Part shown: piece after piece, positions 46,465-55,666 of the stretch | Numbering within the stretch: position 1 is the first letter of the stretch | Layout: every line of letters begins with the position of its first letter | From: Aeromonas allosaccharophila | GTDB lineage: Bacteria; Pseudomonadota; Gammaproteobacteria; Enterobacterales; Aeromonadaceae | Length of the DNA stretch: 64,000 nucleotides | Reading direction: 5' to 3' | Assembly (NCBI RefSeq): GCF_000819685.1 | Contig: NZ_CDBR01000066.1 | Coordinates: 1-64,000 of the forward strand | Translations under genes and position numbers: made by a program | The notes under the pieces: generated by a model | What the model saw: the letters and a program-made list of their open reading frames with translations, nothing else | What the model was told of the DNA's origin: nothing | Database searches by the model: none

Positions 46465-49362
46465 TTATGCCGACACTTTTTGCTCCAGCTTGCCCAGTTC
46501 GCGCAGGATCTGTTCCGGCGTGAAGTGCCACTTGCGCAGCCAGACCCCGCAGGCGTCGTGGATGGCGGTGGCGATGGCGGGCGCCGCGCCGTTCACCCCG
46601 ATCTCCGAGATGGACTTGGCGCCGTAGGGGCCGACCTTGTCGTCACTCGGTACCAGGAAAGCCCGGAAGTCGCGCGGAATATCGCCAATCTTGGGCGCGC
46701 CATAGCTCTTGAGATCCCGGGTGAGCGGGATGCCCTTGCTGTCGTAGCAGATCTCCTCGCTCATGGTGTGGCCGATGGCCCGCATGGTCGCCCCGTAGAT
46801 CTGGCCGAGCGCCAGCTCCGGGTTGATGGGGGTACCGCAGTCGAGCAAGGCGTAGAACTTGTCGAGACGGATCTCGCCGGTTCTGACGTTGACCGCCACC
46901 TCGGCGAAGTTGGCCCCATACGGGAAGGCCAGCTCGGAGGTGATGTAACTGGCGGTGCCCACCAGAATACCGAAGCCGGTGCCGGTCTCGGCCTTGTGGG
47001 CCAGCTTGGCGAGGGTCACCTCCCCCTGCTTGCCGCGCACTATACCCGGGTGAACCAGTTCCACATCCTCCACCGGCTCGCCCAGCATGGCGGCGCCGTG
47101 GAACAGGATCTTCGCCTTGAGGTTCTCGGCCGCCATCTTGGCCGCGTTGCCGGAGAAGCAGGTACCGGACGAGGCGTAGGCCCCCTTGTCGAACAGGGCG
47201 TGGTCGGTGTCACCGGAGATCACATGCACATCGCTGAGCGGGCAACCGAGCACTTCGGCAGTCAGCTTGGCCACCACAGTGTCCAGGCCAGTACCGATGT
47301 CGGCACCACCGGAGTGGACGATAAAGGTGCCGTCAGATTCCAGCTTGACCATGCAGTTGGCCTGATCAATATCCGGGATCCCCGATTTCTGCATGATGAT
47401 GGCGACGCCACGACCGATGCGCCAATCCCCGTCAGCGGGTTTGGGGCTATCCCAGGCAATAAGTTCGCGACCCTGTTTGAGGATGGGTTCGAGGGCACAG
47501 CTGGCCGCGTGGGGCACCGAGGTAGGCATCTTGCCCTCGCCGATGGCACCCAGCACCTTGAGGATATCCCCCTCATGCACCCGGTTGTGCTCCACCATGT
47601 CGAGCTGATCGATGCCCAATTTCTCGGCCAGTTCGGCAATCGCCATGGTCAGCGCGAAGTTGCCCTTGGGCGCGCCGTAGCCCTGATAGGCCCCGGTCGG
47701 GCAGATGTTGCTGTAGTAGGTGTTGACGGTAAAGCGCACGTTGTCGCACGGATAGAGCGGCAAAGAGAGCGCCGGGCCGTTGCTCGGCACCGTCAATGAG
47801 TGGTTGCCGTAAGGGCCGGTGTTGGCGCGAAAATCCATCTCGATGGCGGTGATGGAGCCATCTTTCTTGGCCCCCACTTTCACCTTCACCTTGGCCACGT
47901 GGCGCGAGGTGTTGCTGATGAACTCCTCTTCACGGGTATAGCGGAAGGTGACCGGACGGCCGGTGACCTTGGTCGCCCAGGCGCACACCTCTTCCAGCAG
48001 GATATCCTGCTTGGAGCCAAAGCCGCCCCCTACCCGCTCCTTGATCACGTGCACCTGATGTTGCTTGAGGCCGACGATACGCGCTACCTGACGGCGTACG
48101 TGCCACGGCACCTGGGTGGAGGCGTGAATGACCAGACGATCGCCATCCATGTAGGTGAAGCAGATGTGCGGTTCGGTCGGGCACTGCTGGGCCTGAGTCG
48201 ATTCGTAGGTGCGCTCGACAATCTCGTCCGCCTCGGCAAAGCCTTTTGCCACGTCACCGATCTGGCCATGGACGCTGGCGGCCAGGTTCTCGTGCGGGCG
48301 GGAGCCGATGGGGAAGTTGATGATCATGTGCTCGTCGCCACGGCGTACCGAGCAGGCGTTCTGCTGCTCCAGATCCGCCGGCGCTCCGGCCATGTAGACG
48401 ATGGGTTCGTCATGCACCAGCGGGGCATTGGGGGCCATCGCCTCATCGATGTTCATGACCGCAGGCAACACCTGATACTCGACATCGATGAGTTTGAGGG
48501 CCGCCAGCGCGACCGCTTCGCTCTCTGCCACCACGGCGGCGACACGATCACCGACGTGACGCACCTTGCGGCCAAACATGCGGCGATCGAGCGGTGACGG
48601 CTCGGGGGCACTCTGGCCACCCGGGGTGTAAAACACATCCGGGCAGTTGAGATAGGTAATGACATGCACCACACCCGGCAGCGCCTCGGCACGGCTCACA
48701 TCAAGTTTGGTGATCACCGCATGGGGATGGGGGCTGCGCAGCATCTTGATGATCAGCGCATCGTCGGTAACCCGATCCTCCACGTAGCAGGGCTTGGCCT
48801 GCACCATCTTGGCGGCGTCCACTTTCGGACAGCTCTTGCCGATGTGGCGCAGGTCGTCACGAAACTCCGGGGCGATCTGGCACAGATAATCGGGATCCTT
48901 CATCCGTGAGCAGGCAAGCTCGATGGCCTGATAGAACTGCTGGTAGCCGCCATCGCGGTGAAATAGGCCCGAGAGGGCATCATCGATTTGATCACGGCTG
49001 GGCTCGGGATGGCGATCAAGCAGGTCGGTGACAATCAGCGCGGCGGCCGGATCGTTGTAGCCGGACTGCACCACACCCACATCCACCATCGCCTGCTGCA
49101 CCAGACTGAGCTGGTTCCAGCTGCCGAGGGACTCGGCGGTGCGCACCTGCGCTCCCTCCAGCTGGGCGGCGATCAGCAGGGAGGCGTTGATCACCTTGCC
49201 GTTGAAGAGAATGGCGTCGGAGCCGGCGAAACCGAAGCCGTCGTCGCTGTTGCGTACCGAGTGCATCCTGCACTGGTTGAACAGCACCCGCTGGGCATTG
49301 TCACCGGCCTGGCAGATGACGGTACGCAGGGCACCGTTCAGGGTAAAGTTGAGTTCCATCAT
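46465..49362 (-). CDS. xdhD: Molybdopterin-dependent oxidoreductase XdhD (Mo/Fe-S fusion, degenerate Fe-S domain)
   Basis: The 965-residue XdhD/YgfN protein: residues 1-155 have the sequence pattern of a molybdenum-hydroxylase [2Fe-2S] domain, the remainder is the Mo-binding chain with VGGGFGSKQDIL and AKSISEIG, where the catalytic Glu is kept. The eight cluster cysteines of XdhC are not present: the CSVGECGAC region reads DDGFGFAGS, QCGFC reads QSGYN, and LCRC reads FHRD. Family knowledge links XdhD to selenium-dependent molybdenum hydroxylases and, in E. coli, to urate/purine metabolism; the reaction is not proven here. ATG 49362 overlaps the ygfM stop (ATGA) and has AGGAGG at the correct distance. 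Confidence 0.94.
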   Translation of the reverse strand: MMELNFTLNGALRTVICQAGDNAQRVLFNQCRMHSVRNSDDGFGFAGSDAILFNGKVINASLLIAAQLEGAQVRTAESLGSWNQLSLVQQAMVDVGVVQSGYNDPAAALIVTDLLDRHPEPSRDQIDDALSGLFHRDGGYQQFYQAIELACSRMKDPDYLCQIAPEFRDDLRHIGKSCPKVDAAKMVQAKPCYVEDRVTDDALIIKMLRSPHPHAVITKLDVSRAEALPGVVHVITYLNCPDVFYTPGGQSAPEPSPLDRRMFGRKVRHVGDRVAAVVAESEAVALAALKLIDVEYQVLPAVMNIDEAMAPNAPLVHDEPIVYMAGAPADLEQQNACSVRRGDEHMIINFPIGSRPHENLAASVHGQIGDVAKGFAEADEIVERTYESTQAQQCPTEPHICFTYMDGDRLVIHASTQVPWHVRRQVARIVGLKQHQVHVIKERVGGGFGSKQDILLEEVCAWATKVTGRPVTFRYTREEEFISNTSRHVAKVKVKVGAKKDGSITAIEMDFRANTGPYGNHSLTVPSNGPALSLPLYPCDNVRFTVNTYYSNICPTGAYQGYGAPKGNFALTMAIAELAEKLGIDQLDMVEHNRVHEGDILKVLGAIGEGKMPTSVPHAASCALEPILKQGRELIAWDSPKPADGDWRIGRGVAIIMQKSGIPDIDQANCMVKLESDGTFIVHSGGADIGTGLDTVVAKLTAEVLGCPLSDVHVISGDTDHALFDKGAYASSGTCFSGNAAKMAAENLKAKILFHGAAMLGEPVEDVELVHPGIVRGKQGEVTLAKLAHKAETGTGFGILVGTASYITSELAFPYGANFAEVAVNVRTGEIRLDKFYALLDCGTPINPELALGQIYGATMRAIGHTMSEEICYDSKGIPLTRDLKSYGAPKIGDIPRDFRAFLVPSDDKVGPYGAKSISEIGVNGAAPAIATAIHDACGVWLRKWHFTPEQILRELGKLEQKVSA

Positions 49363-50135
49363 GCTTGCACCTCCTGCTGCTGGCAGTCCACCAGCAGATC
49401 CGCCACTACCACGCCAGTGATATACCGCTTGTAACTCACGCTGCCCGCCAAATCCTCACGGGGCGAAATCAGCTCGCTCACGGCGGCCTCCAGCGCGGCA
49501 TCGTGCAGTTCGCGGCGCTCCAGATCCCGCAGACGCATCGGCTGCGGGGTAACGCCAGCGACGGCCACCCGCATCTCGCCAATGCTGTCGAGGGCCACGG
49601 CAGCGGTCATCACTGCCAGCCCGTCGGCGTTGCGGCTGATGCGGCGGGTGGCGCAGCGCAGTTCAGGCTCCGGCAGCACAATCCCCAGCACCAGGGCATT
49701 GCGCTGACCCGCCAGATAGGCGTCGATGGGTTGCAGCAGGTTGTTCTCCAGCACGACCACCGCTTCGAGCACCAGCAGCACCGGCAGCAAGGGGGAATCC
49801 TGCTGTTGGCAGGCAATCTCGCCGCCGATGGTGGCCTGATTGCGCAGATGGCGGGAGTAGACAAACCCCAGCGCCTCGCACAGGGCGGCCGGGGTACGGG
49901 GATCCTCTTTCAGGGTCTGCAGGGTGACGGTGGCGCCGATATGGATCTGGCCGTGCTGCTGCTCAATCTGGTCAAGCCCCAGCTTCTCCAGCGAGATGGC
50001 GACCTTCTTGTCGGTGCGGGTCGGGGCGGCGTTAAGCTTGCTGCCGCCCCCCATGTAGACGGCGTCGTTGCCGAAGCTGGCCTTGAGTTCCAAAGCCTGA
50101 CCCAGTTGTTCGGGTCGGAAGAATTGCTCAATCAT
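49359..50135 (-). CDS. ygfM: FAD-binding molybdopterin dehydrogenase subunit YgfM
   Basis: A 258-residue CoxM/XdhB-like FAD subunit, likely partner of XdhD. It begins MIEQFFRPEQLGQALELK and shows the FAD motif GGGSKLNAAPTRTDKK near residue 35 and YSRHLRNQATIGGEIACQ near residue 98. It overlaps xdhD by four bases and follows ssnA after 80 bases. In the family it transfers electrons between the molybdenum chain and an acceptor; here the next electron carrier might be YgfK. Confidence 0.93.
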   Translation of the reverse strand: MIEQFFRPEQLGQALELKASFGNDAVYMGGGSKLNAAPTRTDKKVAISLEKLGLDQIEQQHGQIHIGATVTLQTLKEDPRTPAALCEALGFVYSRHLRNQATIGGEIACQQQDSPLLPVLLVLEAVVVLENNLLQPIDAYLAGQRNALVLGIVLPEPELRCATRRISRNADGLAVMTAAVALDSIGEMRVAVAGVTPQPMRLRDLERRELHDAALEAAVSELISPREDLAGSVSYKRYITGVVVADLLVDCQQQEVQA

Positions 50136-50215
50136 GTGTCGTCCTTACTCTTGCTGCCCGCCGCCGGGGAGATCCACAGGGCGGGCAATCCGGTCCAAAA
50201 CTGTGGAAGGTGGCC

Positions 50216-51544
50216 TTAGGCCAGCTGATCCATCCGTTGCCACAGGCGGCTCGCCACCTTGCTGGCCTGCTCATAAATGGGCGCGACATCGAACGGGAAC
50301 TCGCGGTCCTGATAGACCATGCGCCCCTCCACCATCACGCTGTTGACGCTGTTCGATCCCATACCAAAGGCGAGATGGCCACCGAGGTTGCGCGGCGCCA
50401 GCGGGGTCGGCGCGTCGTAGTCGAAGAGTGTGAGGTCGGCCTTGTAGCCTGGCTCCAGGCGGCCAAATTTGGCGCCGAAGTTACGTTCCAGCAAGGTGTT
50501 GCCGTTCCACAGGAAGCGGGCAAAGCTGTCGGGCCAGAGCACGCCGCCGGCATCCTTGTGCTTGAAGTAGGCGAACTTGAGCTCTTCGAGCATGTCGGAG
50601 CCGATGCCGTCGGTGCCAAGCGCCAGATTGCGATACTCCGGCAGATGCATGTTGTAGCCCACGTGGTTGTTCATGTTGGAGCGGGCGTTGTGCACCAGGA
50701 AGGCATCGCGGCTGTTAAGCAGTTCGATGTCGGACGGGCTCAGGTAGATGCCGTGGGCCACCAAGGATTTGCTGTCGATAAGGCCAAACTCGTCCAGCCG
50801 GGCAATCGGCTCCTTGCCATAGTGATGGTGACCATGAGCCATGTCGTATCTATCTTCCGCCACATGGATATGCAGACCGCGACCGGTGACCTGCACCGCT
50901 TCGCGCAGCATGGCCAGCCCCTCGTCGGGCACGGTGAAGGGAGCGTGAGCGCCGATATGGGCCTCCACCAGATAAGGTTCGTTCCCCTTGGCTTTGGCCG
51001 CATCGATCTGTTGGGCGAACAGGATGTTCTCCTCCACCCCGGCCTGCAGTTCGGCGAGGCCGCCGTTGCGATCCGTGGTCTCGAAGCAGGTCATGCCACG
51101 CAGACCCGCCTCCACAAACCCTTTGCGCAGCACATTCAGGGAACCCTTGATGAAGTTGGGCGAGGCGTGGTGGTCGATCACCGCGCTGCAACCGCTCTTG
51201 ATCGCCTCCAGCGAGCAGATGAGGCCGCTGTAGTAGAGGGACTCTTCATCAAGCGCCCGATCGAGCCGCCACCAGAGGTTTTTCAGGGTAGAGATAAAAT
51301 CCGGGCAGGGGGCGATGTTGGCCATGATCCCCCGCGACAGGCCGGAGTAGAAGTGGTTGTGGGCACAGACGATGCCCGGCATCACCAGCTTGCCCCCCAT
51401 CTCCCGATAGTTGGCCTCCGGGTAGAGGGCCCGCAGATTGGGCCCTACCGCTTTGATAAGGGTGCCTTCGATGGCGATATCCACCCCTTCCAGTACCCGG
51501 GTCGGCTCCAGCTGGACGGCGGTGATGTTTTTCAGAATAAACAT
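50216..51544 (-). CDS. ssnA: Putative aminohydrolase SsnA
   Basis: A 442-residue amidohydrolase-family protein. Metal-ligand motifs are VCAHNHFYSGLSRG (HxH), GLHIHVAEDRYD and LGTDGIGSDM. It matches E. coli SsnA through most of its length as recalled, including SCLEAIKSGCSAVIDHHA-like text (CSLEAIKSG here). The deaminated or hydrolysed substrate is unproven; a purine or ring-opened purine fits the island. It lies 30 bases after ygfK. Confidence 0.94.
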   Translation of the reverse strand: MFILKNITAVQLEPTRVLEGVDIAIEGTLIKAVGPNLRALYPEANYREMGGKLVMPGIVCAHNHFYSGLSRGIMANIAPCPDFISTLKNLWWRLDRALDEESLYYSGLICSLEAIKSGCSAVIDHHASPNFIKGSLNVLRKGFVEAGLRGMTCFETTDRNGGLAELQAGVEENILFAQQIDAAKAKGNEPYLVEAHIGAHAPFTVPDEGLAMLREAVQVTGRGLHIHVAEDRYDMAHGHHHYGKEPIARLDEFGLIDSKSLVAHGIYLSPSDIELLNSRDAFLVHNARSNMNNHVGYNMHLPEYRNLALGTDGIGSDMLEELKFAYFKHKDAGGVLWPDSFARFLWNGNTLLERNFGAKFGRLEPGYKADLTLFDYDAPTPLAPRNLGGHLAFGMGSNSVNSVMVEGRMVYQDREFPFDVAPIYEQASKVASRLWQRMDQLA

Positions 51545-51574
51545 GGTTTGCTCCTTCGCTTATTCGTTATTCGC

Positions 51575-54500
51575 TCAGACCTCGACGGCCCCCAGCAGGT
51601 AGTAGTGATGGGCGTGGACATGGCTGATGATGCGGCACATGTCTGCGAGCACCTCGGGGGCATCCTTGATCCGGCTCTGCGCATCGATAGTGAGACGGTA
51701 GGTCTCGCCACCCTGACGCACCCGCAGCTCGCCCTCCCCTTTGCCACCATCCGCCAGATAGAAACCGGGGTTGCGGCTGTTGTCGAAGTCCTCGGGCAGG
51801 CTGAAGATGGTGACCTTGTCCTGATAGGGCTTGCCCTGCCACGGGCAGAACTGGGCGCAGTTGCCGCACTCGTTGCAGTAGGCATCCAGGTGCAATGTCT
51901 GGAACTGGTCCTTGAAGCCCGGCACCGCGATGGCGACGTTGGCCCGGTTGGGACAGACATCCACACACTTGCTGCAGAGGTAGTTGCACTCGAGGCAACG
52001 GTGCGCCTCTTGCGCCACGAAGGCCTCCCGCTCGCTCTTGTCAACCAGGGTGACGGCGATGCTTCCCTTGCGACGGTAGATCTCGTCCTTGCCCGACGGC
52101 TGGATTGAGACCTCGGCCTGACTGCCAGCGATATGCTCGCGGGCCAGTACCAGATCTGCGGCGCGGCGGGCACCACCGATGGCACCGACGATGGAGGATG
52201 GGCCACTCTGCACGTCACCGATCAGGAAGACGTTGCGACGGCTGGTTTCGCCTGTCTGGCTATCCACCTCGGGCCAGCCATCGCTGCCAAGGGGAATGCC
52301 CATCGCTTTCAATACTTCGCAGTCAGGCTGCTCGCCGATGGCGGTGATCAAGGCATCCATCTGCATCACTTCGGTCTGCTCGGTGGGCACCGGACGGCGG
52401 CGGCCCTGCTCGTCAGGATCCCCCAGCGCCATCATCCGCACGGTGAGCTTGCCATCTTTGTCAAAGCGCTCCGGATTGGTGAGGAAGCAGAAACGTACCC
52501 CATCCTCCACCGCTTCCAGATACTCCTCGCGATAGGCGGGCATCTCTTTCTCGCTGCGGCGGTAGATCACGGTCACATCGCTCACTCCCGGCACCTTGAG
52601 GGCGGCGCGGGCGCAGTCCATGGCGGTGTTACCGGCGCCGATCACCGCCACATGGCGGCCCAGCGGCAGCGGTTTGCCCTGATTGAAGCTGCGCAGGAAG
52701 TTGAAGGACTTGTAGACCCGATCATGACCCCCTTCGAGACGCATGCCGCCATTCTTGTCGGCGCCGATGCCGACGAAGACATAGGTAAAGCCCTGGGCGT
52801 GCAGCTTGTCGACGGTGAGCGCCGGATCGCAACCAAACTCGAACTTGACCCCGTGAGCGGCGACAAAGTCGATGTCGTGCTGGATAAGCTCGGCCGGGAT
52901 GCGGAACTCGGGGATGATGTGTTTGACCACGCCACCGGCATCGGCTTCGCGCTCGAACACGGTGACTGGGTGACCGGCACGGGCCAGGAAGTAACCGGCT
53001 GAGAGACCGGCCGGGCCTGCACCTATTACCGCAACCGGGTGCTTGTCACCGCTGCCTGCCGGCTTGTGCCAGCGGGCCTTGTACCCTTCCCAGCCGCGCT
53101 CCAGCGCCACTTTTTTCAGCTCACGGATATTGAGCGGGCTGTCGTAGTCGAGACGGGTGCAGTTGTACTGGCACTGGTGATCACAGATATGGCCGGTGAT
53201 GGCGGGCAAGGCGTTGCGCTGATAAATCAGCTCAAGGGCTGCCACATACTCCCCCTCGCCCATCAGGCGAATGTACTCGGGGATATCCTGATGCACGGCG
53301 CAGGCGGTGACGCAGGGTGCCACGTAGCAATCGGTCATCGGCAGGCCGCCACCCACTTCGATGCGATCGTCGGACTTCCACTCCTTCTGGGTGTAATCCA
53401 TGGTGAGGGCCTTGGCGGCCAGCGCCTCCAGCTTGGCCACATCCACCTGACTCATGCCCCAGCTGCCCGACGCATCGATCTCTTTGAGGCACTCAATCTG
53501 GCGCAGGTAGCCACCCGGTTTCAGCAGGTCGGTGGCCATGGTGATGGGGCGAATACCGGTCTCGAAGATCTCCGCGATGTTGAACTTGCTGGCACCGCCC
53601 GAGTAGGAGATGGGCAACTTGCCATCGAAGGCGCGTGACAGCACGGCGGCGACGTTGATGGAGAGCGGGAACAGCGCCCGGCCGGACATGTACATCTCAT
53701 CACCCGGCAGCGCCCCCTTGCGGTTGATGGTGCCGAGGGTGTTGGTCAGCTTGACCCCGAAGGTGAGCCCCTTCTCGGCACCCAGCGCCATCAGGCGGGT
53801 CAGCATCGCCTTGGCCTGATCCAGCTTGAGGTCGTGATCGAACGACTCTTCGCTCAGACCGATGTAATCAAAGCCACAGGTGTCGAGGATCTCGCGCACC
53901 CGCGGGTAGCCCAGCAGGGTCGGGTTCAGTTTGACGAAGGTGTTGAGCCCCTTCTCTTCCAGCATGTAGCGGCAGATGGCCTCGATCTCGTTGGGCGGGC
54001 AGCCGTGCATGGTGGATAGGGTGACGCCGTGAACCAGATTGGCCGGGATGGTTGCCACCAGCTGTTGCAGGCGATCGCGGCGGGAACCCAGTCCCAGCTC
54101 GGCGATAAACTGCTCATCGGCCACCAGCTCGCGCAGCACTTGCTGGTACTCGGCAAACTTCGGACTGGTGCTGGCATCTTTCAAACTGTGGATAAACTGC
54201 TGCATCGGCGGCTGTTTGATGCCATCGAGGTTGTAACCCACGCTCATGTTGAAGATGAAGGACTTGGCCTCCCCTTCAAGACGCGGGTCAAACACCTCCT
54301 CCAGCAGATAGAGGGCAAACCAAGCCTTCAGGTACTCGTCGAACGCCTTGGGCAGGGTGAACTCGGTGGACCACTCGGTGTTGAAGCACTCATCCTCGGC
54401 GTCGATGCAGGGCTTTGCCAGCTCAAGACGGTCCAGGATCTGCACCGTCTTGAGCTCGATAAAGCGCCCGCCGGTCAGCCAGGAGGTGACGATATTCTGG

Positions 54501-54697
54501 GCCAGCTGGGTATGAGGGCCAGCCGCCGGACCGATGGGGGTTTCGCAGGTTTCACCGAACACCTTGATCTTGCGCTCGTCCTGCTTGCGATAGAATTGCG
54601 CGGCGGGAATACCGAAAATGCTCTGACTCTCTTTATATTCCGCGAAAATACGGGTCAGAAGGTTCTTGAACGGAACGGGTCGCATAATATCGCCCAT
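51575..54697 (-). CDS. ygfK: Iron-sulfur flavoprotein YgfK (selenate reductase subunit-type)
   Basis: A 1040-residue multidomain oxidoreductase. Residues 1-440 resemble dihydropyrimidine/dihydroorotate dehydrogenase barrels (GETCETPIGPAAGPHTQLAQN, NMSVGYNLDGIKQPPM, in part). A cysteine-rich linker (CYVAPCVTACAV, CDHQCQYNCTR) follows, then a GltD-like FAD/NAD(P) domain (VAVIGAGPAGLSAGYFLARAGH and VIGAGNTAMDCARAAL) and a C-terminal ferredoxin domain (CLECNYLCSKCVDVCPNRA, CNECGNCAQFCPW). Start ATG 54697 gives MGDIMRPVPF and has AAGGAG upstream. It is the first gene of the minus-strand operon with ssnA-ygfM-xdhD-xanQ-guaD, behind a sigma-54 element. Confidence 0.95.
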   Translation of the reverse strand: MGDIMRPVPFKNLLTRIFAEYKESQSIFGIPAAQFYRKQDERKIKVFGETCETPIGPAAGPHTQLAQNIVTSWLTGGRFIELKTVQILDRLELAKPCIDAEDECFNTEWSTEFTLPKAFDEYLKAWFALYLLEEVFDPRLEGEAKSFIFNMSVGYNLDGIKQPPMQQFIHSLKDASTSPKFAEYQQVLRELVADEQFIAELGLGSRRDRLQQLVATIPANLVHGVTLSTMHGCPPNEIEAICRYMLEEKGLNTFVKLNPTLLGYPRVREILDTCGFDYIGLSEESFDHDLKLDQAKAMLTRLMALGAEKGLTFGVKLTNTLGTINRKGALPGDEMYMSGRALFPLSINVAAVLSRAFDGKLPISYSGGASKFNIAEIFETGIRPITMATDLLKPGGYLRQIECLKEIDASGSWGMSQVDVAKLEALAAKALTMDYTQKEWKSDDRIEVGGGLPMTDCYVAPCVTACAVHQDIPEYIRLMGEGEYVAALELIYQRNALPAITGHICDHQCQYNCTRLDYDSPLNIRELKKVALERGWEGYKARWHKPAGSGDKHPVAVIGAGPAGLSAGYFLARAGHPVTVFEREADAGGVVKHIIPEFRIPAELIQHDIDFVAAHGVKFEFGCDPALTVDKLHAQGFTYVFVGIGADKNGGMRLEGGHDRVYKSFNFLRSFNQGKPLPLGRHVAVIGAGNTAMDCARAALKVPGVSDVTVIYRRSEKEMPAYREEYLEAVEDGVRFCFLTNPERFDKDGKLTVRMMALGDPDEQGRRRPVPTEQTEVMQMDALITAIGEQPDCEVLKAMGIPLGSDGWPEVDSQTGETSRRNVFLIGDVQSGPSSIVGAIGGARRAADLVLAREHIAGSQAEVSIQPSGKDEIYRRKGSIAVTLVDKSEREAFVAQEAHRCLECNYLCSKCVDVCPNRANVAIAVPGFKDQFQTLHLDAYCNECGNCAQFCPWQGKPYQDKVTIFSLPEDFDNSRNPGFYLADGGKGEGELRVRQGGETYRLTIDAQSRIKDAPEVLADMCRIISHVHAHHYYLLGAVEV

Positions 54698-55017
54698 GGC
54701 AATCTCCTTGCAGCTGTTCTGCCCATTGGCAGCATGAATAAATGGGGTATCCCGCACGGGCTTTACCCCTTGGCAAGGAGAGGAGCAACTATCAGGCCAC
54801 ACCAGCTACAAAACTATTTTTTAGGGTGAAAGCGTGAGACAGCTCCAATTAATGATGAGAATTTACGATGCCACCATTATGGGTATTGCGAGTAGTTATC
54901 AATCACTTTGAAATTTACTGAATGAGCTGATTAAAAAGAGTTCGCCCTATCAGATCAAGTGCGAGAAATATCACTTTGATACGCCATTTATCTCCCCGTT
55001 ATCTTTTTAAAACAGGG
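54698..55017 (-). promoter_or_regulatory. ygfK upstream control region
   Basis: A 320-base region between mocA and ygfK with the sigma-54 element at 54784-54799, an IHF-like site TATCAATCACTTT at 54897-54909 (12 of 13 consensus positions), and TATCA elements at 54948-54952 and 54969-54981; the last is a perfect dyad TATCA-CTT-TGATA. Confidence 0.55.
54784..54799 (-). promoter_or_regulatory. Sigma-54 promoter of the ygfK operon
   Basis: On the minus strand TGGCCTGATAGTTGCT: TGGC, G at the seventh place, TTGCT and the invariant GG/GC spacing all match TGGCACG-N4-TTGCW except for CT in place of AC. The start would be near 54773, leaving a leader of about 76 bases. Confidence 0.7.
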
Positions 55018-55611
55018 TTATTTCGTGGGCTCGGTCTCATTTTCAAGAATGCCGCCCAGCAGCGCCTGATAGCGCTCCGGGGTATCCACATCAAACAGGA
55101 TGGCGGGGCTGTCGACTGGCACCATACGGTGGGGATGCCCTTGCAACCAGCGCCGTACCGACGACTGCACCGGGGCCGCTGCCAGCTCGCGGGCAAGGGA
55201 TTTGGGCAGCAACACCGGATGGCCCGCCTCCCCCAGCCAGGTGGGAAAGAGTGCCTCACAGCACCTTGCCTGCCAGAGCTGTTGATAGACCTCGCGCGGG
55301 ATACAGGGGAGATCCCCGTGGCTGATAAAGAGGTAATCAGCGTCACTGGCCGCCAGGGCGCAGCGGATGGAGCTGCCCAGCCCCTGCCGATAGTCGGGAT
55401 TGTGGACAACAACAATATCCGGCCGCTCAAGGTAGCGTTCTTGAAGCTCCTCGCCACGATGGCCCACCACCAGAATAACCCGCTGACAAAAAGCCAGGGC
55501 ATTTTTGAGACTTGCATCAAGCATTGTCCCCTGGCAATAAGGTAGCATCATTTTCCAGGTACCCATTCGGGAAGATAAACCCGCCGCCGTTATTATACAG
55601 TCACACTGCAC
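55018..55611 (-). CDS. mocA: Molybdenum cofactor cytidylyltransferase
   Basis: Converts molybdopterin to the cytosine dinucleotide form needed by xanthine-dehydrogenase-type enzymes. The 197-residue product carries the nucleotidyltransferase motif ITAAGLSSRMGTWKMMLPY and FISHGDLP with the metal Asp. A GTG start at 55611 yields MQCDCIITAAG, in line with E. coli MocA and with AGGAA upstream. Two ATGs at 55665 and 55668 are also in frame but overlap the divergent yqeC start. It is minus strand, upstream of the ygfK promoter region. Confidence 0.88.
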   Translation of the reverse strand: MQCDCIITAAGLSSRMGTWKMMLPYCQGTMLDASLKNALAFCQRVILVVGHRGEELQERYLERPDIVVVHNPDYRQGLGSSIRCALAASDADYLFISHGDLPCIPREVYQQLWQARCCEALFPTWLGEAGHPVLLPKSLARELAAAPVQSSVRRWLQGHPHRMVPVDSPAILFDVDTPERYQALLGGILENETEPTK

Positions 55612-55666
55612 TTGTTCCTGGCAACGTTGTTTCCTACTCCCTTCGATATTTATTTTGGTCGTCATC

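Noticed and set aside
48952-49263. XdhD Fe-S loss as a sequencing artefact
   Set aside because: The frame is intact, surrounding residues align well with XdhC, and all cysteine groups are lost at separate places, which no single error could cause.
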